Notes under the pieces: model-generated
Seen by the model: only the letters and a program-made list of their open reading frames with translations
Told to the model about the DNA's origin: nothing
The model's database searches: none
Part shown: one piece after another, positions 1-7,156 of the stretch
Layout: every line of letters starts with the position of its first letter
How positions within the stretch are numbered: position 1 is the stretch's first letter
Assembly (NCBI RefSeq): GCF_000720765.1
Contig: NZ_JODC01000033.1
Coordinates: forward strand, 36,552 to 100,551
Origin: Streptomyces sp. NRRL S-646
GTDB lineage: Bacteria > Actinomycetota > Actinomycetes > Streptomycetales > Streptomycetaceae
Reading direction: 5' to 3'
DNA length: 64,000 bases
Program-made: the position numbers and the translations under genes

Positions 1-275
1 AACCGGGTGATCAGGACGTTGGTGTCGGGGAAGTAGAACTGCTTCGTCTTCGCCGGTACGGACGCCGCGAGCTCGAAGGAGCCGCCGCGCTCCGCGTCCA
101 GGATCGCCGCGAAGACGCTCGGTGCGTCGAAGGCCGGGCAGCAGTACCAGTCGATGGTGCCGTCGGTGCCCACGAGGGCCACGCTGCGCAGATCGCCGAT
201 CAGTCCGTGCTCGGCGATCGGCAGATACCGGGGAGAGGCCCCCGGGACGCCCTGGTCGATCGCTTCTGAGCCCAT
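1..275 (-). CDS. Glycoside hydrolase family 15 protein, N-terminal part (cut by window edge)
   Basis: Only the first 91 codons are in the window. The protein begins MGSEAIDQG and carries a run typical of actinobacterial GH15 (glucoamylase/trehalase-like) proteins: [18 protein letters not shown], then [20 protein letters not shown]. In this family that segment forms the N-terminal beta-sandwich before the (alpha/alpha)6 barrel. The ATG at 275 is preceded by GGGAGG at good spacing, and no signal peptide is visible, so the enzyme is probably cytoplasmic. The catalytic glutamates lie outside the window, so the substrate (trehalose, maltooligosaccharide or another alpha-glucan) cannot be decided here. 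Confidence 0.85.
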   Translation of the reverse strand, partial: MGSEAIDQGVPGASPRYLPIAEHGLIGDLRSVALVGTDGTIDWYCCPAFDAPSVFAAILDAERGGSFELAASVPAKTKQFYFPDTNVLITR

Positions 276-373
276 CGCAGCCTCCCTGCCCCGACACGCA
301 TCCCGCTCCCCAGCCTAGGCGGAATCAGCCGGCCGGGGTGAGGATCGCGCCGGCCGGGGCGCACTGTCGGGAG

Positions 374-1153
374 TCAGACGGTGACGACCGCGATCCCGGC
401 CTCCTCGAAGCGGCGGATCGTGTCCGCGCTCGCCGCGGTGTCCGTGACCAGGATGTCGACCGACTCGGCCGCGCAGATCCGGGCGAACGCCCGCCGGCCC
501 AGCTTGCTGGAGTCGGCGGCGACGACCACCCGCTCGGCGCGCTCGCACAGCAGCCGGTTGATCGCGGCCTCCGCCTCGTCGTGCGCGGCGGCGCCGTGCG
601 TGACGTCGAAGGCGACGACACCGAGCACGGCCACATCGATGGTGATCTGGCCGAGCACGCCGTCCGCGAGCGGCCCGATGAGCTCGTACGACTGCGGGCG
701 CGCCACCCCGCCGGTCACCACGATCTTGAACTGGGGGCGCACGGCAAGCTCGTTGGCGATGTTGAGCGCGTTCGTGACGACGGTGAGCGCCGGGGAACCG
801 GAGGCGAGATCGCTGCGCACGGCCAGGGCGCGCGCCACTTCGGTGGTGGTCGTGCCGCCGGTCAGCCCCACCGCCTCGCCCGGCGCGACGAGGCCGGCCA
901 CCGCCTTCGCGATCCGCTGCTTCTCGGAGGCGTTCCGGGCCGTCTTGTAGCGCAGCGGCAGCTCGTACGACACCCCGTGCACGACCGCGCCGCCCCGCGT
1001 GCGGACGAGCATCTGCTGCTCGGCGAGCTGGTCGAAGTCGCGCCGGATCGTCGCGGCCGAGACCTCCAGCTCGGCCGCCGCCTCCTCGACGTCCAGCCGG
1101 CCGCGCTCGACGAGCAGTTCCAGCAGCGCCTTCCAGCGGGCGTCCCGGGACAT
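374..1153 (-). CDS. DeoR/AgaR-family sugar-phosphate-sensing repressor
   Basis: A 259-residue DeoR-type regulator. An N-terminal winged HTH (about residues 5-58) contains EVSAATIRRDFDQL, the DeoR recognition-helix pattern. A C-terminal sugar-phosphate sensor domain of the ISOCOT fold carries TGGTTTTEVA and VVTNALNIANEL, which in this family bind a phosphorylated sugar. I place the start at the ATG at 1153 because GGAGG sits six bases upstream; the in-frame GTG at 1159 overlaps that ribosome binding site. The gene is divergent from a SIS isomerase and aldolase operon, the usual arrangement for a DeoR repressor of an amino-sugar or tagatose/galactitol-type pathway. Local control of that operon is inferred from the arrangement. 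Confidence 0.88.
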   Translation of the reverse strand: MSRDARWKALLELLVERGRLDVEEAAAELEVSAATIRRDFDQLAEQQMLVRTRGGAVVHGVSYELPLRYKTARNASEKQRIAKAVAGLVAPGEAVGLTGGTTTTEVARALAVRSDLASGSPALTVVTNALNIANELAVRPQFKIVVTGGVARPQSYELIGPLADGVLGQITIDVAVLGVVAFDVTHGAAAHDEAEAAINRLLCERAERVVVAADSSKLGRRAFARICAAESVDILVTDTAASADTIRRFEEAGIAVVTV

Positions 1154-1204
1154 GCCCACCCTCCGTTCCTCGATCTTCCGGCGACCCTAGCGCACCCCGC
1201 ATGA

Positions 1205-1232
1205 GCTCGAATGCTTGATTCTGCTCGAAAGC
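1205..1232. promoter_or_regulatory. Candidate DeoR operator: two direct repeats
   Basis: GCTCGAATGC (1205-1214) and GCTCGAAAGC (1223-1232) form a direct repeat with an 18-bp period in the divergent intergenic region between the DeoR gene and the SIS gene. DeoR-family proteins often bind direct repeats at about this spacing. The assignment rests on position and repetition only. Confidence 0.4.
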
Positions 1233-1301
1233 TGGCTATATCTTGCAAGAACAATCACGCGTGCCATCAGGTCAGGAATCGGAACAGGGGAGGGCCCGGC
1301 A

Positions 1302-2183
1302 ATGACCCATGTCGAGGACGAGCTGACCAGCCAGCCCGAGTGCTGGATACGCGCTGCAGCGGAAGCGGACCGGCATCGCGCGGCGCTCCCGGCGCCCGGG
1401 GAGCGGGTCGCGATCGTCGGGTGCGGCACCTCGTACTTCATGGCGCAGGCGGCCGCCGCGCTGCGCGAGGGCGCCGGACAGGGGGAGACGGACGCCTTCG
1501 CCGCCTCCGAGTTCCCCCACGGGCGCTCGTACGACCGTGTCGTGGCCCTCACCCGCTCCGGCACCACCACCGAAGTCCTCGACCTGCTCGGCCGGTTGAG
1601 GGAAGGCACGCGAACCACGGCGATCACCGCCGACCCGCACACGCCGGTCATGGCGGCCGCCGACGACCTCGTCGTGCTCGACTACGCGGACGAACGGTCC
1701 GTCGTGCAGACACGGTTCGCGACGACGGCGCTGACCCTGCTCCGCACCCATCTGGGCCTGCACACCGACGCCGCAGTCGCCGACGCCCGTACCGCTCTCA
1801 CGACCCCGCTGCCCGAAGGGCTCGTCGCCTGCACCCAGTTCACCTTCCTGGGCCGGGGCTGGACGGTGGGGCTGGCCAACGAGGCCGGGCTGAAGATGCG
1901 CGAGGCCTCACTCGCCTGGACCGAGGCCTACCCGGCGATGGAGTACCGGCACGGCCCCATCAGCATCACCACGCACGGCACGGCGACCTGGATGCTCGGG
2001 GAAGCCCCCGAGGGGCTGGCCGAGCAGGTGCGCGCAACCGGCGGACTGTGGATCGCGGGCGGCCTCGACCCGCTCGCCGAACTGGTCCGCGCCCAGCGCC
2101 TCGCGGTCGCCGTCGCCGCGGCCCGCGGCCTCGACCCGGACCAGCCGCGCCACCTCACCCGCTCGGTGATCCTCGCGCCCTGA
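1302..2183 (+). CDS. SIS-domain sugar-phosphate isomerase/deaminase (AgaS-like)
   Basis: A 293-residue protein with two sugar isomerase (SIS) domains. The first has VAIVGCGTSYFMAQAAAA followed by ALTRSGTTTEVLDLL, the phosphosugar-binding loops. The second has FLGRGWTVGLANEAGLKMRE and the EYRHGPIS signature typical of AgaS and GlmS-type isomerases. It should be cytoplasmic and convert a ketose phosphate or amino-sugar phosphate. The ATG at 1302 is chosen because GGGGAGGG lies seven bases upstream; the longer reading from 1215 has no such site and a non-family N-terminus. It precedes a class II aldolase gene and faces a DeoR regulator, suggesting a catabolic isomerase plus aldolase step. The exact substrate is not readable from the sequence. 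Confidence 0.8.
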   Translation: MTHVEDELTSQPECWIRAAAEADRHRAALPAPGERVAIVGCGTSYFMAQAAAALREGAGQGETDAFAASEFPHGRSYDRVVALTRSGTTTEVLDLLGRLREGTRTTAITADPHTPVMAAADDLVVLDYADERSVVQTRFATTALTLLRTHLGLHTDAAVADARTALTTPLPEGLVACTQFTFLGRGWTVGLANEAGLKMREASLAWTEAYPAMEYRHGPISITTHGTATWMLGEAPEGLAEQVRATGGLWIAGGLDPLAELVRAQRLAVAVAAARGLDPDQPRHLTRSVILAP

Positions 2184-2445
2184 CGCACCCCGAAAAGCCC
2201 GAAGGGAGAAGCCGTGCCCCTCGTCACCACGGGCGAACTCGCGCCCCGGGCCGCCGCCGAGCACTCGGCCGTCGCCGGGGCGTGTGGTCTCGTCCCGGAC
2301 CGGCGGAGCCATCTGGCCCGCTCGGTGATCCTGGCGCCCTGATACGCCCCGACACTGCCTGAAGGGAGAAGCCGTGCCCCTCGTCACCACCGGCGAACTC
2401 GTCACCCGGGCCGCCGCCGGGCACTCCGCCGTCGCCGCCTTCAAC
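2150..2445 (+). repeat. Diverged tandem duplication at the isomerase/aldolase junction (about 160-bp period)
   Basis: The ribosome binding site and first codons of the aldolase occur twice: GAAGGGAGAAGCC then GTG at 2214, and the same at 2374, 160 bp apart. The last codons of the isomerase also occur twice (CGCTCGGTGATCCT near 2160 and again near 2319). The two copies differ at scattered positions, so the event is not recent. Confidence 0.85.
2214..2342 (+). pseudogene. Chimeric 42-codon relic: aldolase N-terminus fused to isomerase C-terminus
   Basis: A GTG start with the same ribosome binding site as the downstream aldolase opens a frame that reads MPLVTTGELAPRAAAEHSAV. It then passes into HLARSVILAP and a stop, which is the C-terminal end of the SIS isomerase just upstream. 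It looks like the remainder of a second aldolase-isomerase pair whose middle was deleted. The frame is still open across the join, so a 42-residue peptide could be made, but neither half is long enough to hold an active site. I regard it as a duplication scar rather than a working gene. Confidence 0.75.
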
Positions 2446-3234
2446 ATCATCACCCTGGAACACGTCGAGGCCGTCATCGCGGGCGCCGAGGCCGCCGAGG
2501 CCCCCGTCGTCCTCCAGGTCAGCGAGAACGCCGTCACGTTCCGCTACGGCCGACTGCTCCCGCTCGCCCGCGCGGCCGCCGTCGCCGCCGAGCGCGCCTC
2601 AGTGCCCGTCGCGCTGCACCTCGACCACGTCCAGAGCGACGACCTGCTGCGCCAGGCGGCGGACGCCGGATTCAGCTCCGTGATGTACGACGCGGCCCGC
2701 CTGCCCTACGAGCAGAACCTCGCCGCGACCAGGGCCGCCGTCGACTGGGCACACGCCCAAGGCCTGTGGATCGAGGCCGAGTTGGGGCAGGTCGGCGGCA
2801 AGACGGGCGAGCCCCCACTGGACGCCCACGCGCCCGGCGCCCGCACCGACCCGGCCGAGGCACGCGCCTTCGTCGCCGACTCCGGCGTGAACGCCCTCGC
2901 TGTCGCGATCGGCAGCACCCACGCCATGACCACCCGCACCGCCACCCTCGACCACGACCTGCTCAAACGCCTGTCGGCCGCCCTGGACGTGCCACTCGTC
3001 CTGCACGGCTCCTCGGGCGTGCCGGACCACGAACTCGCCGCGGCGGTCGCGGGCGGTATCGCCAAGGTGAACGTCGGCACCGCCCTCAACATCGCCATGA
3101 CGGGCGCGATCCGCGACTTCCTCGCCGCCCATCCCGAGGCGGTCGACTCACGCAAGTACCTGAGCGTGGGGAGGGAGGCGATGGTGCGGGCGGTGACCGG
3201 GATCATCCGGACCGTCGGCCGGTTTGCCGCCTGA
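2374..3234 (+). CDS. Class II ketose-bisphosphate aldolase (tagatose/fructose-bisphosphate aldolase-like)
   Basis: A 286-residue class II, metal-dependent aldolase. The zinc and catalytic region is seen as VALHLDHVQSDDLL near residues 72-85, followed by GFSSVMYDAARLPYEQN, WIEAELGQVGGKTGE and the phosphate-binding loop VLHGSSGVPDHEL. KVNVGTALNIA then contributes the second phosphate contact. These are the motifs of the FbaA/GatY/KbaY family, and the length suits the GatY-KbaY-like branch. It starts with GTG after GGGAGAAGCC. It should cleave a ketose 1,6-bisphosphate or deoxy-sugar phosphate to triose phosphates. It sits behind the isomerase gene and a relic of its own 5' end. Confidence 0.82.
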   Translation: MPLVTTGELVTRAAAGHSAVAAFNIITLEHVEAVIAGAEAAEAPVVLQVSENAVTFRYGRLLPLARAAAVAAERASVPVALHLDHVQSDDLLRQAADAGFSSVMYDAARLPYEQNLAATRAAVDWAHAQGLWIEAELGQVGGKTGEPPLDAHAPGARTDPAEARAFVADSGVNALAVAIGSTHAMTTRTATLDHDLLKRLSAALDVPLVLHGSSGVPDHELAAAVAGGIAKVNVGTALNIAMTGAIRDFLAAHPEAVDSRKYLSVGREAMVRAVTGIIRTVGRFAA

Positions 3235-4380
3235 TCACTTCCTGACGGCCTTAAGCACCACGAACTTCGGGTCGCCGGCGACCAGTTGACTGTTGCCGAA
3301 CACCTGGCGCAGCTTCACGTGGTACCCCAGGTGCCGGTTGCCGACCACCCACATCTCACCGCCGGGACGCAGCACACGCCGCGCACCGGTGAACATCCGC
3401 CACGCCGTCTGGTCGGTCGTCGCCTGGTGCGAGTGGAACGGCGGATTGCTGAGCACGAGGTCGACACTCCCGTCCGGCACCCCCGCCAGCCCGTCCCCGA
3501 CCCGGAACTCCGCGTGCCCGGGCACCCCGTTCGCCTTGTACGTCGCCTCCGCCGAGGCCACGGCCTGGAACGACTCGTCCACGAACAGCACCTCGGCCGA
3601 CGGCTCGGCCACCGCCACCGCCGTACCGACCACGCCGTTGCCACAGCCCAGGTCGACCACCCGCCGCCCGCCGGGCACGGCGGGCAGATGCTGCAGGAAG
3701 AAGCGGGTGCCGATGTCGAGGCGGTCGGCGCAGAACACACCCGCGTGGTTGACCACGGTGCGCCCCGAGACCGGGCCGATACCGTCGGGCAGCGCATAGC
3801 TGAACGGCCACGGGTTCGCGGGCCGCTCCGGCGAGGCGTCGGGCGTGCAGAAGATCAGCCGGGCCTTCCGCTCGGCCAGCGAGGTGCGGGTCGGCCCGAG
3901 GATCCGCTCGAACAGCTGCAGCGTCGAGGTGTGGATCTCCTTCACCATCCCGGTGCCGACGACGACCGTCCCCTCGTGCACCGCGGGCGCCAGCCGCAGC
4001 AACTGGTCCTCCAGCAGCGCGAGACTCTTGGGCACCCTCACCAGGAGGACGTCGATGCGGTCGGGCGGCGGATCCTGGGTGGTCAGCAGTCGTACGGCAC
4101 CGGCCTCGACGCCCGCCCGGGCCAGGTTCGCGCGGGTCGCCTCCTGCGCCAGGAACGAGTCGGTGATCTGCACGGGCCGGTGCGCCGCGAGCGCGGTGAC
4201 CAGGGCGCCCCAGCGGTCGCCGAGGACCACGACCGTGCCGGACAGCGGGACCTTCTCGGCCGCCAGGTGCCTGAGCAGGTACTCGTCGGAGGCGTCCCAG
4301 GCGCGCAGCCTCTCGCGCGGGTCCTCGGGGAAACGGGCCAGCGCGAGCTCGCCCCACGGCGTCGTCATACGGTCGTTCAT
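3235..4380 (-). CDS. RlmG/RsmC-type class I SAM-dependent rRNA guanine-N2 methyltransferase
   Basis: A 381-residue protein with the two-half layout of RlmG/RsmC. The degenerate N-terminal methyltransferase-like half retains GTVVVLGDRWGALVTALAA but lacks a catalytic motif. The C-terminal catalytic half has motif I VVDLGCGNGVVGTAVA and motif IV LVLSNPPFHSH (Asn about 312). The NPPF motif marks N2-guanine or N6-adenine methylation; in this family the substrate is a guanine of 16S or 23S rRNA. It starts at an ATG at 4380. Its stop codon directly abuts the stop of the convergent aldolase gene, leaving no room for a separate terminator. Confidence 0.82.
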   Translation of the reverse strand: MNDRMTTPWGELALARFPEDPRERLRAWDASDEYLLRHLAAEKVPLSGTVVVLGDRWGALVTALAAHRPVQITDSFLAQEATRANLARAGVEAGAVRLLTTQDPPPDRIDVLLVRVPKSLALLEDQLLRLAPAVHEGTVVVGTGMVKEIHTSTLQLFERILGPTRTSLAERKARLIFCTPDASPERPANPWPFSYALPDGIGPVSGRTVVNHAGVFCADRLDIGTRFFLQHLPAVPGGRRVVDLGCGNGVVGTAVAVAEPSAEVLFVDESFQAVASAEATYKANGVPGHAEFRVGDGLAGVPDGSVDLVLSNPPFHSHQATTDQTAWRMFTGARRVLRPGGEMWVVGNRHLGYHVKLRQVFGNSQLVAGDPKFVVLKAVRK

Positions 4381-4435
4381 CGTGCGTCAAGGCTAGCCGA
4401 GCCCCAGCTCACGGCCGGTGGGGGAGGATGGCGAC

Positions 4436-5113
4436 ATGGATGCCGAGCTGTTCCCGCGGGAGCGCAGGGAGGTTGCGCCCGGCGCGGTGCATGTGCCCGG
4501 CTGGCTGGCCGCGGCCGCCCAGCGCGAGCTGCTGGACGCCTGTCGCGAGTGGGCGCGCCCACCGGCCGGCCTGCGCACGGTGCGCACGCCCGGCGGCGGC
4601 ACGATGACCGCCCGGCAGGTCTGCCTGGGCCGGCACTGGTACCCGTACGGCTATGCCCGCACGGTGGTCGACGGTGACGGTGCTCCGGTGAAGCCGTTTC
4701 CGGGGTGGCTCGGCGAACTGGGCCGTCGGGCGGTCGCCGATGCACTGAGCACAGTGGCAGCGGTGGCGGCAGTGGCATGTGACATTGCACAGTCGGTGTC
4801 ATATGACATAGCACTGATCAACTTCTACGACGGCAACGCCCGCATGGGCATGCACCGCGACAGCGACGAGAACTCGGACGCGCCCGTGGTGTCCCTCAGC
4901 CTCGGCGACACCTGCCTCTTCCGTTTCGGCAACACCGAGACCCGTACCAAGCCCTACACGGACGTCGAGCTGCGCAGCGGCGACCTGTTCGTGTTCGGCG
5001 GACCGTCCCGGCTCGCCCACCACGGGGTGCCGCGGGTGTACGCGGGCACCGCGCCCCCGGAGTTGGGGCTGACGGGACGGCTGAACATCACGCTTCGGGT
5101 CGGCGGCCTGTAG
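4436..5113 (+). CDS. alkB: AlkB-type 2-oxoglutarate/Fe(II) dioxygenase (alkylated nucleic acid repair)
   Basis: A 225-residue protein of the AlkB family, which oxidatively removes alkyl groups from damaged bases. The Fe(II) site begins at MGMHRDSDEN (His about 140, Asp about 142). VVSLSLGDTCLFRFGN and SGDLFVFGGPSRLAHHGVPR supply the distal histidine, and RLNITLR supplies the 2-oxoglutarate-binding arginines. The ATG at 4436 follows GGGGAGG at eight bases. An in-frame 24-bp duplication precedes the INFYDGNARMGMHRD region, lengthening a normally short linker by about eight residues. Whether this harms activity is unknown, but all recognisable ligands are present. Confidence 0.88.
   Translation: MDAELFPRERREVAPGAVHVPGWLAAAAQRELLDACREWARPPAGLRTVRTPGGGTMTARQVCLGRHWYPYGYARTVVDGDGAPVKPFPGWLGELGRRAVADALSTVAAVAAVACDIAQSVSYDIALINFYDGNARMGMHRDSDENSDAPVVSLSLGDTCLFRFGNTETRTKPYTDVELRSGDLFVFGGPSRLAHHGVPRVYAGTAPPELGLTGRLNITLRVGGL
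4772..4819 (+). repeat. In-frame 24-bp tandem repeat inside alkB
   Basis: Two adjacent 8-codon units encode VACDIAQS and VSYDIALI. Within them GGCATGTGACATTGCAC (4774-4790) and GTCATATGACATAGCAC (4798-4814) match at 14 of 17 bases. The stretch is clearly poorer in GC than its surroundings. Confidence 0.7.
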
Positions 5114-5149
5114 CCCGGCGTAACTGCGGATCATGGGAGACTCGCCCTC

Positions 5150-6391
5150 ATGAGCGGCAAGGCGGACCCCCGGCCGACGGGGGAAGGGACCACCTCGAGG
5201 GCGCGGTTGGACCGGGGGCGCGGGGCGCTCGGGCCCGCGTTGGAGCTCGTGCACACCGGACGCGCGCCCACGAGGGCGGTGCTCACCGCCGAGCTCGGCG
5301 TCACCCGGGCCACGGCCGGCGCGGTCGCCGCCGAACTGGAGGCCCTCGGACTGATCCGGGTCGACGCCCGGCCCGGCGCGGCGGCCGGCTCGCAGGGCAG
5401 GCCCTCGCACCGGCTCGCAGTCGCCGAGGACGGCCCGGTCGTCCTGGCCGCGCAGGTGCACGCCGACGGCTTCCGGGCGGCGCTGGTCGGCCTGGGCGGC
5501 CGCATCGTCGCCACCGCGCCGGGCTGCGAGACCGTCGACGCCGACCCGGCGAAGGTCCTCGGCTCGGTCGTGGAGGCGGGCGCCGAGCTGCTGCGCTCGA
5601 CGGGACGGCGCTGCGTCGGCGCCGGACTCGCCGTACCGTCCGCGGTCGCCGAGCCGGACGGGCTCGCCCTCAACCCCCTGCACCTGGCGTGGCCCGTGGG
5701 CGCGCCGGTCCGGCGGATCTTCTCGGAGTGCGTGCGCGCGGCCGGCATCACCGGGCCCGCCTTCGCGGGCAACGACGTCAACCTCGCCGCCCTCGCCGAG
5801 CACCGGCACGGCGCGGGCCGCGGCGCCCGGGACCTGCTGTGCGTGGCCACCGGCCACCGGGGCGTGGGCGGCGCGCTGGTCCTGGACGGCCGCCTGCACA
5901 CGGGCAGTTCGGGCCTGGCTCTGGAGGTCGGCCACCTCACCGTCAACCCCGAGGGCCGCCCCTGCCACTGCGGCAGCCGCGGCTGCCTCGACGTCGAGGC
6001 CGACCCGCTGGCCCTGCTCACGGCCGCGGGCCGCGACCCCGGCCCCGAGATCTCCCTCCTCCAGCAGGCCATCGACCTGATCCGCCACCACTACGACGAC
6101 CCGACGGTCCGCACCGCCACCGAGGCCCTCATCGACCGCCTCGGCCTCGGCCTCGCGGGCCTGGTCAACATCCTCAACCCCGACCGCATCATCCTCGGCG
6201 GCCTCCACCGCACCCTCCTCGACGCGGACCCCGGGCGCCTGCGCGCCGTCGTCGCCGACCGCAGCCTGTGGGGCCAGAGCGGCGGCGTCCCCATCCTCGC
6301 CTGCACCCTCGACCACAACAGCCTTGTCGGCGCGGCCGAGTTGGCGTGGCAGCCGGTACTGGACGACCCGCTGGGCGCGCTCAGCCAGTAG
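5150..6391 (+). CDS. ROK-family transcriptional regulator
   Basis: A 413-residue ROK regulator (NagC/XylR type). The N-terminal winged HTH (about residues 25-80) contains VLTAELGVTRATAGAVAAEL. The ROK domain follows with the sugar- and zinc-binding segment EVGHLTVNPEGRPCHCGSRG, which includes the CxCGxxGC zinc motif. NILNPDRIILGG is the C-terminal ROK signature. It lacks the clean ATP-binding DxGGT segment of ROK kinases, so a regulator is the better call. It is the nearest regulator upstream of the large exported glycosidase cluster and reads in the same direction. A sugar-responsive role there is plausible but is inferred from position only. Confidence 0.85.
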   Translation: MSGKADPRPTGEGTTSRARLDRGRGALGPALELVHTGRAPTRAVLTAELGVTRATAGAVAAELEALGLIRVDARPGAAAGSQGRPSHRLAVAEDGPVVLAAQVHADGFRAALVGLGGRIVATAPGCETVDADPAKVLGSVVEAGAELLRSTGRRCVGAGLAVPSAVAEPDGLALNPLHLAWPVGAPVRRIFSECVRAAGITGPAFAGNDVNLAALAEHRHGAGRGARDLLCVATGHRGVGGALVLDGRLHTGSSGLALEVGHLTVNPEGRPCHCGSRGCLDVEADPLALLTAAGRDPGPEISLLQQAIDLIRHHYDDPTVRTATEALIDRLGLGLAGLVNILNPDRIILGGLHRTLLDADPGRLRAVVADRSLWGQSGGVPILACTLDHNSLVGAAELAWQPVLDDPLGALSQ

Positions 6392-7156
6392 AGGTGCACG
6401 GCTGGAACGCCTTGGCCAACTCGTCCGCCGGCGGCCCAGGGACGGATGCCGGGTGCAGGGCAACTTCAGGTGGGGCGGTGAGCACCGGCCGCCATTCGGT
6501 CGCGAGGCGTTCCTGCAGGCGACGCCGAACGTCGTCCGCCAACCGAATGCCCGAGTGCCATCAGTCCGCTGGTTCGGCGCCGAGCTGCTGTCAACGGCAT
6601 ACGTTCGGGTCGCACGCAGCACCGGATGGCGTGGGCGAATCGGTTCGACGCAAGCGCTTCGACGGGACGCCACGACTGGCTGTGTGCGGGGTGAATGGCG
6701 TGGCGCGAGGCGAATCCGTCAGCGACAGGCGGGTCGAGGCTCGGCACCTTCGGCCAGTGCCCTCCAACCGGCTCTCCGCGGCCCGGCCTGCCGACTGAAT
6801 CCCTGCTCACCGGCGTGATCGTAGGACCTGCGGAGGACCCTGACCCCACACCCTCCTCCGCTCGGCTTCCGTGCGGCAGGCGATTGTGCCGTCGTCCGCC
6901 TGCCGGCACACCGCAACTTTTCGACGGTGCCGATGGCTTGCGCACCACAGGAATCAGCAGTCGAATCGATTCCGCAAACAACACTCGCAGCAGGAGGCTC
7001 CGTGCCCTTGACCACCCCGTGACACCGGGAGCACCGCCTCCCCGCCGAAACCTCTCTGCAATCCCACTGCAAATACGGCACGTTCCAGCGCTTCCGCATC
7101 CGTCAGCGCCACCGCCACAAACCGACCGGGTTGCGCCGGCACGGTAGGGAGATCAG
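6392..7156. other. 765-bp intergenic region upstream of the glycosidase cluster
   Basis: I find no convincing gene. The region holds a perfect palindrome GAATCGATTC (6963-6972), an AAGCGCTT palindrome near 6652, and a CTGCAA direct repeat around 7055-7072, any of which could be regulator sites. It also holds a well-formed ribosome binding site AGGAGG (6992-6997) four bases before a six-codon frame from GTG at 7002 to a stop at 7022, a possible leader peptide or chance. The long spacer suggests the cluster promoter and its control region lie here. Confidence 0.5.

Noticed and set aside
4377..4814. Minus-strand open frame opposite alkB
   Set aside because: It is antisense to a well-conserved AlkB gene and consists of Arg/Pro-rich shadow sequence.
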